From contig JBIOJM010000232.1 in assembly GCA_044450785.1 (NCBI GenBank), forward strand, positions 1-16,556: DNA of 16,556 bases, in the 5' to 3' direction. Shown one piece after another: positions 9,201-14,130 of this stretch (position 1 is its first letter; each line of letters begins with the position of its first letter). Under the pieces are notes generated by a model. It saw nothing but the letters and a program-made list of their open reading frames with translations. It was not told the DNA's origin and searched no databases. Both the position numbers and the translations under genes were made by a program. Source of the DNA: JBIOJM01 sp044450785. Lineage in GTDB: Bacteria > Planctomycetota > Planctomycetia > Isosphaerales > Isosphaeraceae.

Positions 9201-9286
9201 GGTCGAGACCGCAGTCGATTGACCGGGTGATGACCGCCCTGAGGGCTTCGGCCGGACGAAATGGCTCGTTGAGTGGCGGTTTTCAT
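200..9286 (-). CDS. Giant surface/extracellular protein: beta-helix repeats plus FG-GAP/VCBS propeller repeats (3028 aa)
   Basis: Probable secreted or cell-surface adhesin or structural protein; its ligand is unknown. Residues 1-34 are basic and are followed by LEWMEDRTLLS (35-45), resembling the planctomycete N-terminal motif of large exported proteins. Residues about 46-118 form a 'GPGSLRQAILDS' start module. About 119-880 are right-handed beta-helix repeats ('GNLIGTD-x-TGT-x-ALGN-x-x-SGV'). About 895-960 look Ig-like ('TATATDPQGNTSEVS'). About 970-1085 are cadherin-like ('LDAALDGMTYTP'). About 1089-1165 repeat the start module. About 1190-1275 resemble a PPC-type domain. About 1283-2000 hold about 14 conserved FG-GAP repeats ('IVAGDFTGDGKLDLAVAN...VSVLLGNGDGTFQP') with Ca-binding-like D-x-x-GDG loops, and about 2006-2710 hold diverged ones. 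The tail (about 2770-3028) is low complexity, with a short hydrophobic stretch (MMGIAAASMALSMTW) near its end. The start is ATG at 9284-9286 after a weak GGGA. It lies 103 bp downstream of the kinase/TPR gene. Confidence 0.93.
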   Translation of the reverse strand: MKTATQRAISSGRSPQGGHHPVNRLRSRPRIRPRLEWMEDRTLLSTFAVSNTADNGPGSLRQAILDSDNAVGATNTIDFEISGTGVQTIEPASSLPQISAPVLIDGWSQPGFAGTPLIELSGSQTRTGDGLVITGPEVTVRGLDINNFSQGAGIYITGTSATGDWIYGNFLGTDPTGTQAEPNYAGVEIDAGAANNLIGTNGDGVNDTSERNLLSGNLFAGVWITGQGTDGNAVAGNFLGTDISGSVALNNGTQPLGDSQGNYFGGGVAIAGGASGNRIGTDGASVDDVGERNVIAGSNNDAIDIWGTGTDGNLVAGNFLGTDVTGTRSLGIAGDGVFLAEGASSNWIGVNPSGGPAIRDEGNVISGNGADGVQMVVRANSNVVAGNRIGTDVTGTSALGNAFWGVEIQESGSVTVGGTASGAGNLISGNHQGGVTLHGVLDVGEVVQGNLIGTDVTGTKALGNAYSGVYVGDWGVSGDAASDVTIGGTAAGAGNVISANGNWGVWLDDAGTTGVVVQGNLIGTDITGTAALGNAYSGVQIDNGAASNTIGGTVAGSSNVISGNGWDGVHIIGSGTTGNVVEGDLIGTDISGSQHLGNAASGVAVFAGASNNIIGDTASGSGNTISANVVYGVYISDAGTTGNVVDGDFIGTDASGTQSLGNGDSGVIIQNGATNNTIGGTVAGSSNVISGNGWDGVHIIGSGTTGNVVEGDLIGTDISGSQHLGNAARGVAVFAGASNNIIGDTASGSGNTISANVVYGVYISDAGTTGNVVEGDFIGTDASGTQSLGNGDSGVIIQNGATNNTIGGTSAIAGNLITDNGGPGVTVTGDGSVGNQITANRIFGNTGQAIDLGDDGVTANSTSPRQGPNNLQNFPIIFTAANGQHEGRLWGSMPDTTFRIDLYASAASGPGGAGEAEDYLGSLQVTTNSRGQAVFDVPFTPPAGLPIVTATATDPQGNTSEVSTREVTLQAPSLSLRAVASQALVFSTKSGDGIAIEDPNAGPFNPVWNLTLSVSDGTLTRSSTAGLTGSGDGTGSLSYSGPLAALDAALDGMTYTPPAGPQVFAKLTGGANSYGAPPLQTQFVITDHVKVVNTTADSGPGSLRQAILDSNADTGATNTIDFDIAGSGVQTIVPLSPLPTITASVLIDGTTQPGFAGTPLIAFDSQSPGSSSPLAISGGNVTIRGLAIDRVAIDATTDVLLIAVVHAQGLTTQLSLLDSQGNVVVQSDGLSPAVPDDLINQHLATGTYHLKVDSTSTGGQGIYTFTTILMPADAPFQPRPVGANPTAIVAGDFTGDGHLDLAFAALDTSTYAGEVSVLLGNGDGTFQPQVTYAVGSQPDAIVTGDFTGNGHLDLAVANSNDNTVSVLLGNGDGTFQPQVTYAVGTYPRAIVAGDFTGDGKVDLAVVDQGNEYSYPVGNPPGGVSVLLGNGDGTFQPAVQYAAGSDPYAIVAGDFAGNGHLDLAVANVNSNDVSVLLGNGDGTFQSPVTYAVGSDPDAIVAGDFSGDGKLDLAVANEYSGTVSVLLGNGDGTFQPQVTYAVGSGPDAIVAGDFNGDGKLDLAVACEADVSVLMGNGDGTFQPQIITDWGYEQQVSIVAGDFNGDGRLDLAATNFSILLGNGNGTFQSQVTDAVGLIPLAIVAGDFTADGKLDLAVANSYSNDVSILLGNGDGTFAPQVTYAVGLDPWAIVAGDFNGDGRLDLAVANFGSNDVSILLGNGDGTFQPAVQYAAGSEPDAIVPGDFTGNGRLDLAVAGYNYNSVTNTYAGEVSVLLGNGDGTFQPAVTYAVGSIPIAIVAGDFTGNGRLDLAVAGYNYNAVTNTLLGGTVSVLLGNGDGTFQPQVTYAVGVAPVAIVAGDFTGDGRLDLAVADQGNVRTYGKKNDPGGVWVLLGNGDGTFQPAVQYAVGWAPDSIVAGDFTGDGKLDLAVTNWGGNVSILLRNGDGTFQPALEYSVGLSPQSIVAGDFNGDGRLDLAVANYNSNDVSILLGNGDGTFVDPGQLVTTPYATPLVADVNGDGTDDVLVVDGAGDILYRQGIPGQPGTFEPPITVNPGFPSRDIVWVPNTDQGPVLASVDAHDDAISFYVYRDGGFVRVGSLATGRLPAQIIAADLTGDGFTDLVVRNAGDGTLSVFFGTTFNRSQFIGPINPQLIPPAFLPPVTLSVGLGVSDVQAVDTTGSGALDLVVTNKLTAQVSILYNLGDGTFAPPVPYRAGTGLSEIDPGSSPEVTSLDATAGVAAGPLTPDGPTSLVTINPGSYTLDVLAGLGQGRFANPVALQTASPVQVVRMGDFTGNGIDDLAVLTANGVSIYLGNGKGGFSSPVNYDAGTDPTGLTVADLLGNGRLDLLVGNAYGDVLILVGNGDGTFRPFEPVKSAIALAVADLTGNGVLDFVFADQSLNQVTVVYGSASQNSTGPTVIGNQTTGVLAPGAVKLADLNGDGIPDLIVANSGGNNVLVYPGLGNGQFGPPIGGTTGFAVGTDPTGLTVANLNGQPDLLVADTGSNDISVLLGQGSGSSWTLIPGPRIQTDAGPVATVVGNLLGGGQTELAVANSQADNVQVFPSVGGGFFNDQPQATKTYSVGQDPAALFLGNFSGLGLGLATLNAGSNNGTLISNAGSANPVIQSFATGGNSPITGFAGDFNGNGFTDLVVGNNGDGHLALLLGGSGGLSLSQSLSSPAAPNPTAVSFGGVSDGVLSFYVSTAGREAALQMTFDLGGAGAILGPGSASLFGPSPAPGVTIVQVAQLGGSSGSVLDLIATLVTLTVVPGNLESELESAGGGTALLAAFSPGGSTGLGQSLLSPSKDNDGGGIGEPEVKNPDDSSTAGQATAPVDRLAPWARFAVGLDDAWQELRARLVGSERAPTAGEEGKASGSPRVETQAPSGLAPSQADPARSEMKSRSGSRGGDDSPDPGGKPAPTGGTRSGVSRNESTAGMRVVSRAGFPPVVAAVDAALEELGGSVRRSNRVLRIEPPAIDERSESPVHAMMGIAAASMALSMTWERGVVAGRGRREARWVPRLRRVGRVFEAHRFR
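1160..3270 (-). repeat. Diverged FG-GAP/VCBS repeat array within the giant gene
   Basis: By eye about 14 units of roughly 45-60 codons keep the pattern hydrophobic-x-D-(F/L)-x-G-(N/D)-G-x-x-DL-x-V-x-N, for example 'MGDFTGNGIDDLAVL' and 'LADLNGDGIPDLIVANSGG'. The Gly-Asn-Gly-Asp-Gly-Thr-Phe segment has drifted in most units. Family knowledge: FG-GAP repeats form integrin-type beta-propeller blades, usually seven per propeller. Several units (for example near 3010-3120) lack the full acidic loop and probably bind no metal. Confidence 0.75.
3270..5440 (-). repeat. Conserved FG-GAP/VCBS repeat array (about 14 units, about 155 bp each)
   Basis: In-frame units of about 46-60 codons read P-x-AIVAGDF(T/N)GDG-x-LDLAVAN, a variable insert, then VS(V/I)LLGNGDGTFQP-x-V-x-YAVGS. 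Differences are concentrated in the insert between the AVAN and VSVLL segments, where units 3 and 12 carry longer Gly/Pro inserts and units 10 and 11 share 'AGYNYN-x-VTNT'. Units 10 and 11 share a long DNA match offset by 171 bp (from 3842 and from 4013), a sign of recent duplication. The conserved Asp/Gly loops match the calcium-binding loops of FG-GAP repeats. Confidence 0.88.
5780..6020 (-). repeat. Second copy of the 'GSLRQAILDS' start module inside the giant gene
   Basis: Residues about 1089-1165 (VVNTTADSGPGSLRQAILDS ... IDGTTQPGFAGTPLI) closely match residues about 48-118 near the protein's N-terminus (VSNTADNGPGSLRQAILDSD ... IDGWSQPGFAGTPLI). The similarity is also plain in the DNA: about 5880-6005 against about 9010-9125, including a shared run TCGAAGTCGATCGTGTTCGT. 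This module is normally found at the beginning of repeat-rich surface proteins, so an internal copy marks the start of a second module. Confidence 0.85.
6640..8935 (-). repeat. Right-handed beta-helix repeat region of the giant gene
   Basis: Residues about 119-880 repeat a unit of about 64 codons: GN-x-(I/L)GTD-x-(T/S)G(T/S)-x-x-LGN-x-x-x-GV-x-I-x-x-GA-x-x-N-x-IGG...N-x-ISGN-x-x-x-GV. The regular spacing of Asn ladders, GV-x-I strands and Gly turns fits a parallel beta-helix of the NosD/pectate-lyase-like superfamily. No catalytic site is evident, so a structural or binding role is more likely than an enzymatic one. Confidence 0.82.
6871..7638 (-). repeat. 384-bp near-identical tandem duplication in the beta-helix region
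   Basis: Copies 6871-7254 and 7255-7638 are each 384 bp (128 codons, two beta-helix units). By eye they differ at five positions (C/G near 6966, T/G near 7099, and three changes near 7138-7149). At protein level two differences are visible (Ala/Arg and Asp/Glu). The length is a multiple of three, so the frame is kept. The high identity compared with neighbouring units points to a recent duplication or gene conversion. Confidence 0.93.
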
Positions 9287-9305
9287 GGTGCTGATCCCAT
9301 GCTCG

Positions 9306-9386
9306 AAAGGATGAAGGATGAAGGATGAAGGATGAGTCGGAAAGGATTTGTCTTATTCATCCTTCATCCTTCATCCTTCATCCTTT
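9306..9386. repeat. Perfect 30-bp inverted repeat made of heptamers (AGGATGA)4 / (TCATCCT)4
   Basis: The left arm 9306-9335 is AA followed by four exact AGGATGA heptamers. The right arm 9357-9386 is four TCATCCT heptamers followed by TT. The arms are perfectly complementary over 30 bp around a 21-nt spacer. The element fills most of the 103-bp gap between the TPR reading frame and the giant gene and ends 19 bp before the giant gene's ATG. It could form a long stem in the mRNA leader. The stem is AT-balanced with only a short T run after it, so it is not a classical terminator. Confidence 0.95.
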
Positions 9387-9389
9387 TCC

Positions 9390-10523
9390 TCAGCCCGGTC
9401 CGGGACGGAACGGGCGTAGGACCGGGTCGGAGGCGACCACATCGCGCCAGAAGGGGGCCTGCCGGTCGGCGGGAAGCTGGCGGACCGACTCGAGCAAGAG
9501 CGCCGCGGCGCGTTCGCGGCGCCGCCGGTAGAGCGGCAACCCGGACTCACCGCGGCGGCTGACATCTTCCGCGGCGAACTTCAGGGACAGGGCGTAAACC
9601 CGCGCGGCGTTGTAGTACGCCTGCTGCCTCAGGCCCGTCGTGGCCAGCCGGACGGCGGTCTCGACGTCGGCCACGGCATCGCGCCAGCGCTCCAGGCTGA
9701 CCAGGGCCAGTCCCCGGCCGCTGTACGCGTGCCCCAGGCCGGGATCGAGCCGGACCGCCATGTCGAAATCGGCCAGGGCCAGCTTGAAGGCGTCTGAAAA
9801 CAGGTAGGCCCAGCCGCGGCGGTTAGCCAGGGTGGCCGACTCGGGGGTCAGCGACAGGGCGACGGTGTAGTCGCTGATCGCGCCGCGGAAGTCTTTGCGG
9901 GCGAGCCGGGCCTGGCCGCGGACCTCCAGCAGGTCGGCCGACGGCTTGCCCTTGGCCAGAAAGGCGTTGCACGCCGCCAGCACGTCGTCGTACCGCTCCA
10001 GCTCCAGCAGCGCCAGGGTCCGGAGCCGAAGGGCCTTGAGGTCATCGGGGACGATCCGCAGCGCCACGTCGTAGGCGGCCAGGGCTTCCTGGGTCTTTCC
10101 TGAGGCGAACAAGAGCCGGCCGCGCTCGGCGTGATCCTCGGCCGTCTGGGGTCTGTTCTTGGGCTCCAGGCGGATGGCCTGCTCCAGGTCGCGGATCGCC
10201 AGGGCGCGCTGGGGCGGCGTCAGGTCCGTGGACTTGCTCCCTTCCTTTTCATGAGAATGGGCAACGAGCAAGGCGCGGGCGCGGAACAGCTCGGGGCGGT
10301 CGGGCTGCCGTTCGATGGCGCGGTCGAGCGCCAGCGCGGCCTCCTCGAGCCGGCCCTGCCGCTGACAGATCTGGAACAGAAGGGCATGGGCATGGTAGGG
10401 CTTGGCGCTCAACTGAACGGCCGCCTCGCCATCGGCAAGGGCCTGGTCGAGCCGGCCGGCTTGAAGATACATCCCGCCCCGATTGACCAGCAGGACGTAG
10501 CGGAGGTCAGGGCTGGGCCGCAA
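9390..10523 (-). CDS. TPR-rich C-terminal part of the frameshifted kinase gene
   Basis: This frame encodes at least six tetratricopeptide-like units, for example 'VLLVNRGGMYLQAGRLDQALADGEAAVQL', 'AERGRLLFASGKTQEALAAYDVALRIVPD' and 'ANRRGWAYLFSDAFKLALADFDMAVRLDPG'. It ends with 'FWRDVVASDPVLRPFRPG', an ending I associate with planctomycete kinase-TPR proteins. TPR units serve protein-protein contact. The first possible start, TTG at 10521-10523, sits inside a TPR helix and has no evident ribosome binding site. The frame stays open to 10622 and reads protein-like sequence there (ETPARAAEWQLEAAESFAAAENDYHRALDL in register), so it is almost certainly the continuation of the upstream kinase frame and not an independent gene. 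It needs a +1 (or -2) shift from that frame. Alternative: a genuinely separate TPR protein with a poor start. Confidence 0.8.
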   Translation of the reverse strand: MRPSPDLRYVLLVNRGGMYLQAGRLDQALADGEAAVQLSAKPYHAHALLFQICQRQGRLEEAALALDRAIERQPDRPELFRARALLVAHSHEKEGSKSTDLTPPQRALAIRDLEQAIRLEPKNRPQTAEDHAERGRLLFASGKTQEALAAYDVALRIVPDDLKALRLRTLALLELERYDDVLAACNAFLAKGKPSADLLEVRGQARLARKDFRGAISDYTVALSLTPESATLANRRGWAYLFSDAFKLALADFDMAVRLDPGLGHAYSGRGLALVSLERWRDAVADVETAVRLATTGLRQQAYYNAARVYALSLKFAAEDVSRRGESGLPLYRRRRERAAALLLESVRQLPADRQAPFWRDVVASDPVLRPFRPGPG

Positions 10524-10542
10524 ATCGAGTGCGCGGTGATAG

Positions 10543-10622
10543 TCATTCTCGGCGGCCGCGAAGGATTCGGCCGCCTCGAGCTGCCACTCGGCCGCGCGCG
10601 CCGGCGTCTCTATTGATCGCGA
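10543..10622 (-). other. Frameshift zone joining kinase and TPR reading frames
   Basis: The kinase frame stops with TGA at 10543-10545. The TPR frame is open from just after a TGA at 10623-10625, giving an 80-bp overlap. Kinase-frame sequence looks natural up to about 'RALVSGEEGNRALIAINRD' and turns into Arg/Gly-rich shadow sequence after it. The TPR frame looks natural from 'ARAAEWQLEAAESF' on. The switch therefore falls near the alternating CG run at 10593-10601, where a 2-bp loss or a 1-bp gain would produce it. I see no classical slippery site. Confidence 0.8.
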
Positions 10623-12927
10623 TCAGCGCCCGATTCCCCTCCTCGCCAGAGACCAGGGCGCGGAAGAGATAGAGCCCCAGCAGCTCGGGGGCGGTTTGGA
10701 TGCAAGTGATGAGACTGGCCTTGGCCTCGCTGTACCGCTGGGTGTTGAAGTAGGCGACGGCCAGAATGAGGTGGGCGCCGAGCTGGTCGGGGTCGAGCCG
10801 GATGGCGGATTGGGACGAGTGAATCGCGTCGCGGAACTGCTCGCGCGCGAGCTGCTCGCGACCGATGAGGAGATAATCGAGCGCGGTGGTGGGCTGGAGC
10901 TTGGCGGCGAGCTGCTCCTCGCGGACCCGGCCGGCTCTGTCGCCGGTCTGGAACAGGATGGCGGCACGGCGAAGGTGGTAGGCGGCGGTGCGCTCGGGAC
11001 GGAGCCGGGCCGCGCGGTCCAGGATCTTCAGCCCCTCGGCCGGGCCCACCGCCTCCGACAGGATCAAGAGCAAGTCGAAGCAGCCACCCGTGACCTCGTC
11101 CTTCTCGCCTTGGTTCAGTGCTTCGGGGATTGGGCGGACGGGGCTCCAGGCGGCAGCCGGCGCCCGAGCGTCTTGACCATAGACTGCCAGTGCCGCCAGG
11201 GCGCTGTCGCGGAGTGACTTCTGGTAATCCGCGGGCTCGATCACCCCCAGACGCACCGCGTAGAGCTGGGCATGCTTCCTCAAATCGCGGAATTTCTGGA
11301 ATCGCTCGCGTTCCTCCCGCTCGCGGGTTCTTTTCGCCTCTCTCGTGCGGAGCTCCTCGATCCGGCTGTCGACACGATTCAACTCCGCCTCGACGCGCGA
11401 CCGCAACTCATCGAACTCGGTCCTGGCCGGCACCGCCGCGAGGAAATGGGACAGATTCGTCTTTTCCCGCGTGAGGTCGTCTCGATCCTTGGCTTGACTG
11501 GCCTGGTCAATCAGCCGGTTACCCTCCTGCACCTGTTGCAAGGACCAGAGGAACGAGCTCCTCTGGTAGAGGAACACGCCTCCGATAACGCCAAGAAAGG
11601 CGATGATACTGAAGACCAGCGCGGCGGCGGCCCACGGCCGCCGCTTGGCCCATTTGCCCGCGCGTTCCCAGGCGGAAGTGGGACGCGCCAGGATCGGCTC
11701 CCCGCGGAGATAATGCGCCAGGTCGTCGGCCAGGGCCTGGGCGGTTTCGTACCGCCTGGCCGGCTCCTTGTGCAGGCACTTGAGGCAGATCGTCTCCAGG
11801 TCACGGGGCAGGCGCGGCACCAGCCGGGCGGGTGGCACCGGCTCCTCGTCGATAACCTGGCGGACCGTCTCCATCGGGGTCTCCCCCTTGAACGGCGGTC
11901 TCCCGGTGAGCGTGTCGTAGAGGATCGCGCCCAGCGCGTAGACGTCGGCGGCCGGTCCGACTTCCCTCGAGTGGCCTCGCGCCTGTTCCGGCGCCATGTA
12001 GCTGGGCGAGCCCATGATCTGCCCGGACTCGGTCTGATGGTCGTCCGAGTCGATCCGCTTGGCCAGGCCGAAGTCGGTGATCTTTGGCACGCCGTCCGAC
12101 GTGTACAGAACGTTGGACGGCTTGAGGTCGCGGTGGATGATCGCGGCCTCGTGGGCCACATGGACAGCCCGGGCGAGGGTTGCCAGCAGCTCGGCGGCGA
12201 AACCGCCTGGCTGCGGGGTGCCGGCCAGCCGGTCGTCGAGGCTCCCGCCGTCGAGCAGCTCCAGGGCCACGTACGGCAGGCCGTTGGCTTCGCCGATGTC
12301 GTAAATCTGCAAGATGTTAGGGTGGCGAAGCTTGGCAACCGCCTCGGCCTCTGTCGTGAACCGCTTGAAGTTTTCCGGCCGCGCCTGGCTGCCGCCCCGG
12401 ATCATTTTCAGGGCGACCAGACGGTTGAGCCCGAGCTGCCGCGCCTTGTAGACGACCCCCATTCCCCCCTCGCCCAATCGTTCCATGACCTGGTAGCCGG
12501 AGACGCTCGGCAAATCGGTCCGCGGCCCGCCCGGATCCGATTTGGGTGAGCCGTTGCCAGATCCGATCTGGGAACGCGTTCGGTCGGGATCGGCCGGTTG
12601 GCCTTGATCGGTCAAAGGGGCCGTGCTTCCGACGGCCGGATCAGGGTGATCGCCCGCTCCCTCGAGCCGTTCGGCGCTGCCGCCATCGGCGGCCGGGCCG
12701 TTCTCGTCGTGCGCGGTCGGATCGGCGGCCGATTCGCCCTCGAGCCCTACGTCCGCAGCGACCTGCCTCAAGGTCGTGATCCGGCCCGCGGCGCGCGTCA
12801 GTTCTTCCAGGTGTGTCTGGCAACGCAGACACTCCTCGATGTGGGCCACAATCCCGGCAAGCTCCGGCCCCTGGAGATGGTCATTCAGCAGTTCCACGAT
12901 GAGATCCGGGCTGGGGCAGGCAGTCAT
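10543..12927 (-). CDS. Transmembrane Ser/Thr protein kinase with N-terminal zinc-finger motif; C-terminus frameshifted
   Basis: Membrane-bound signalling kinase of the PknB/Hanks type. Numbering is from ATG at 12925-12927. Residues 29-36 (HIEECLRC, H-x3-C-x2-C) resemble an anti-sigma-like zinc finger. An Asp/Gly/Pro-rich linker follows. The kinase domain (about 145-412) has the Gly-rich loop GEGGMG (152-157), ATP Lys 174 (VALKMI), Glu 193, HRDLKPSN with catalytic Asp 267, DFG 285-287 and APE 312-314, so it should be active. One membrane helix (433-454) follows, then a charged coiled coil (about 505-550) and the start of TPR repeats. The frame ends early; the TPR region continues in another frame (9390-10622), giving about 1,178 residues when joined. 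I chose the ATG at 12927 because GGGGAA precedes it and 'MTACPSPDLIVELL' looks like a natural beginning; an upstream GTG at 13071 is in frame but encodes unconvincing sequence. Confidence 0.92.
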   Translation of the reverse strand: MTACPSPDLIVELLNDHLQGPELAGIVAHIEECLRCQTHLEELTRAAGRITTLRQVAADVGLEGESAADPTAHDENGPAADGGSAERLEGAGDHPDPAVGSTAPLTDQGQPADPDRTRSQIGSGNGSPKSDPGGPRTDLPSVSGYQVMERLGEGGMGVVYKARQLGLNRLVALKMIRGGSQARPENFKRFTTEAEAVAKLRHPNILQIYDIGEANGLPYVALELLDGGSLDDRLAGTPQPGGFAAELLATLARAVHVAHEAAIIHRDLKPSNVLYTSDGVPKITDFGLAKRIDSDDHQTESGQIMGSPSYMAPEQARGHSREVGPAADVYALGAILYDTLTGRPPFKGETPMETVRQVIDEEPVPPARLVPRLPRDLETICLKCLHKEPARRYETAQALADDLAHYLRGEPILARPTSAWERAGKWAKRRPWAAAALVFSIIAFLGVIGGVFLYQRSSFLWSLQQVQEGNRLIDQASQAKDRDDLTREKTNLSHFLAAVPARTEFDELRSRVEAELNRVDSRIEELRTREAKRTREREERERFQKFRDLRKHAQLYAVRLGVIEPADYQKSLRDSALAALAVYGQDARAPAAAWSPVRPIPEALNQGEKDEVTGGCFDLLLILSEAVGPAEGLKILDRAARLRPERTAAYHLRRAAILFQTGDRAGRVREEQLAAKLQPTTALDYLLIGREQLAREQFRDAIHSSQSAIRLDPDQLGAHLILAVAYFNTQRYSEAKASLITCIQTAPELLGLYLFRALVSGEEGNRALIAINRDAGARGRVAARGGRILRGRRE

Positions 12928-12941
12928 GGAAGTCGTTCCCC
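12928..12941 (-). promoter_or_regulatory. Likely ribosome binding site of the kinase gene
   Basis: On the minus strand GGGGAACGACTTCC directly precedes the ATG at 12925-12927. The GGGGA core is about 9 nt from the start. This site supports the ATG over the longer GTG start at 13071. Confidence 0.45.
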
Positions 12942-13121
12942 GTTGAATCGAAATGGCAATCCCGGCAAGTGCAGATGTCCCGTTCCCACTTACAATACTT
13001 GGAGATGGTTCCGGACATAACACTCTTTTTCTCCTTTTGTCCAGAATTTGCCGAAATGGCTCCTTCGCCACTTGGAGCCTGTTGGGAAAGCCCCGAACGG
13101 GCGGGCCCGATGCCCGCGCGA

Positions 13122-13133
13122 TGGTTTAAACCA
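13122..13133. repeat. 12-bp palindrome TGGTTTAAACCA
   Basis: A perfect palindrome at the left edge of the copy 1 element. The 16-bp sequence at 13113-13128 (CCCGCGCGATGGTTTA) recurs exactly at 14220-14235 beside copy 2. In copy 1 the half-site is mirrored, which suggests that two element ends abut here. Confidence 0.6.
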
Positions 13134-13220
13134 CTCGCGGCAGGGACTGACACCAACCCGAAGCGTAAGCGAGGGCCTCAAACCCAGAGATCGCTTACGC
13201 TTTTTGGTGTCGCGCGTTTT
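13126..13220 (+). repeat. AAGCGTAAGCGA palindromic element, copy 1
   Basis: AAGCGTAAGCGA (13161-13172) and TCGCTTACGCTT (13191-13202) form a perfect 12-bp stem. An outer stem ACACCAA (13150-13156) with TTGGTGT (13204-13210) extends it. The 42-bp core matches copy 2 at 14150-14191 except at three positions. Flanks also match when copy 2 is reversed: TAAACCA..CGCG on one side and TTTTTG-R-TGT-Y-GCGC..GTTTT on the other, so the unit is about 95-105 bp. Translated, it gives 'NPKRKRG'-type peptides that recur in planctomycete annotations, a recollection I could not check. Confidence 0.85.
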
Positions 13221-13254
13221 GGATCTGGCCCCAAACGGGCCGAACATCAAAGCC

Positions 13255-13276
13255 CAGGGTCGCGGAGCGCACCCTG
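13255..13276. repeat. CAGGGT...ACCCTG hairpin
   Basis: CAGGGT (13255-13260) pairs with ACCCTG (13271-13276) around a GC-rich 10-nt centre, CGCGGAGCGC. It resembles the 'CCCAGGGT...ACCCTGGG' intergenic hairpins I recall from planctomycete genomes; that comparison is from memory. It lies about 45 bp past the copy 1 palindromic element. Confidence 0.45.
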
Positions 13277-13595
13277 CGAAAGAACGCGCCGCGACGATTT
13301 GTTTCAGGCTTGATCAATCCCTACATTCAGTAAGATCCAGTCCGTGCCTCTTAAAAAAGCAGGTCGTCGGCCGGAATCATGCAACTGATTTCGCGCGTTC
13401 GCAGATCATATAGGTAGATGAACCTCGATTGGACGCCCGTTGAGCGTGAGCCCGAGTGAAACAGTGATCTTGCACCCCCGCGGACCTGCACGACATGCTG
13501 GCGACGACTCCTCCTGTCCACCAACGAGCCATGAGCCATTCCCGACTTTTCCTTGCCCTGGGGCGGCGCCTTGGCCGGCCAGTGCGTCCGGCCCC

Positions 13596-13609
13596 GTACA
13601 CCGGTGTAC
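13596..13609. promoter_or_regulatory. 14-bp perfect palindrome GTACACCGGTGTAC
   Basis: A perfect dyad in the gene-poor region. The form fits a homodimeric regulator operator, but no promoter or gene start lies nearby, so the role is unknown. The distance to the kinase start is about 670 bp. Confidence 0.35.
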
Positions 13610-13809
13610 AGATGCTTGGAAAACGCTCAAATCGTCCGACTTCGTCCAACCCCTGTGGCGCCTTACAAGCTGCCCAACTGGATCCACATCTCATTTAGGC
13701 GCAGTGAGATCCGATCAGACCAGCGCGTCTCCGAGGAACCAAAAACCTGGTCGGACTACCCCCCGCGTTTGTCCAACGACGATTTCCCACTGATGTTCAC
13801 CTATCGGAT

Positions 13810-13837
13810 TCATCCTTCATCCTTCCGCCTTCATCCT
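13810..13837. repeat. Degenerate (TCATCCT)4 heptamer array, unpaired
   Basis: Four heptamers TCATCCT, TCATCCT, TCCGCCT, TCATCCT. This is the same heptamer as in the inverted repeat before the giant gene (9357-9384), here without a complementary AGGATGA arm nearby. It may be a decayed or half element. Confidence 0.75.
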
Positions 13838-14130
13838 GACAAGGCATCGCCCCCCAAATCCGCATCCATGGCGTCTCCATGATTTTCCACAGAACCGGCG
13901 AAAAGCGTCTTGTGTCCATCACGAGCACAAAACCTCCGATAACCGAAGACTCGCAACACGTAAGTGTAGGTGGCATAGAGAGTTGCTCCGACGAGCTGAT
14001 TCACGGAGCCCCGGACGCAGCTCAAATCCCGGCGACGGCGTGACGCAAATGACGCAAATGACGATGGAAAACACGCTGTGTGTGTATTCTCTTTGTGAAG
14101 GAGTACCGGGCCGTGTCGTGAATTCAGCAG

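Noticed and set aside
9306..9386. Rho-independent terminator between the kinase/TPR gene and the giant gene
   Set aside because: The stem is long but heptamer-based and not GC-rich, the 21-nt loop is large, and only a three-base T run follows, so I list it as a repeat and leave termination open.
11272..12549. 425-codon plus-strand frame opposite the kinase
   Set aside because: The opposite strand has clear kinase motifs in order; the plus-strand frame shows no domain and is a shadow.
12928..13071. N-terminal extension of the kinase from a GTG at 13071
   Set aside because: The extra 48 residues look unlike the start of this family, and a better ATG with GGGGA lies at 12927.
13351..13694. Short minus-strand frames, including a 39-codon one starting at 13496 after AGGAGG
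   Set aside because: Several overlapping frames compete, none has a recognisable domain, and the region is full of repeats. A decayed gene cannot be excluded but is not supported.
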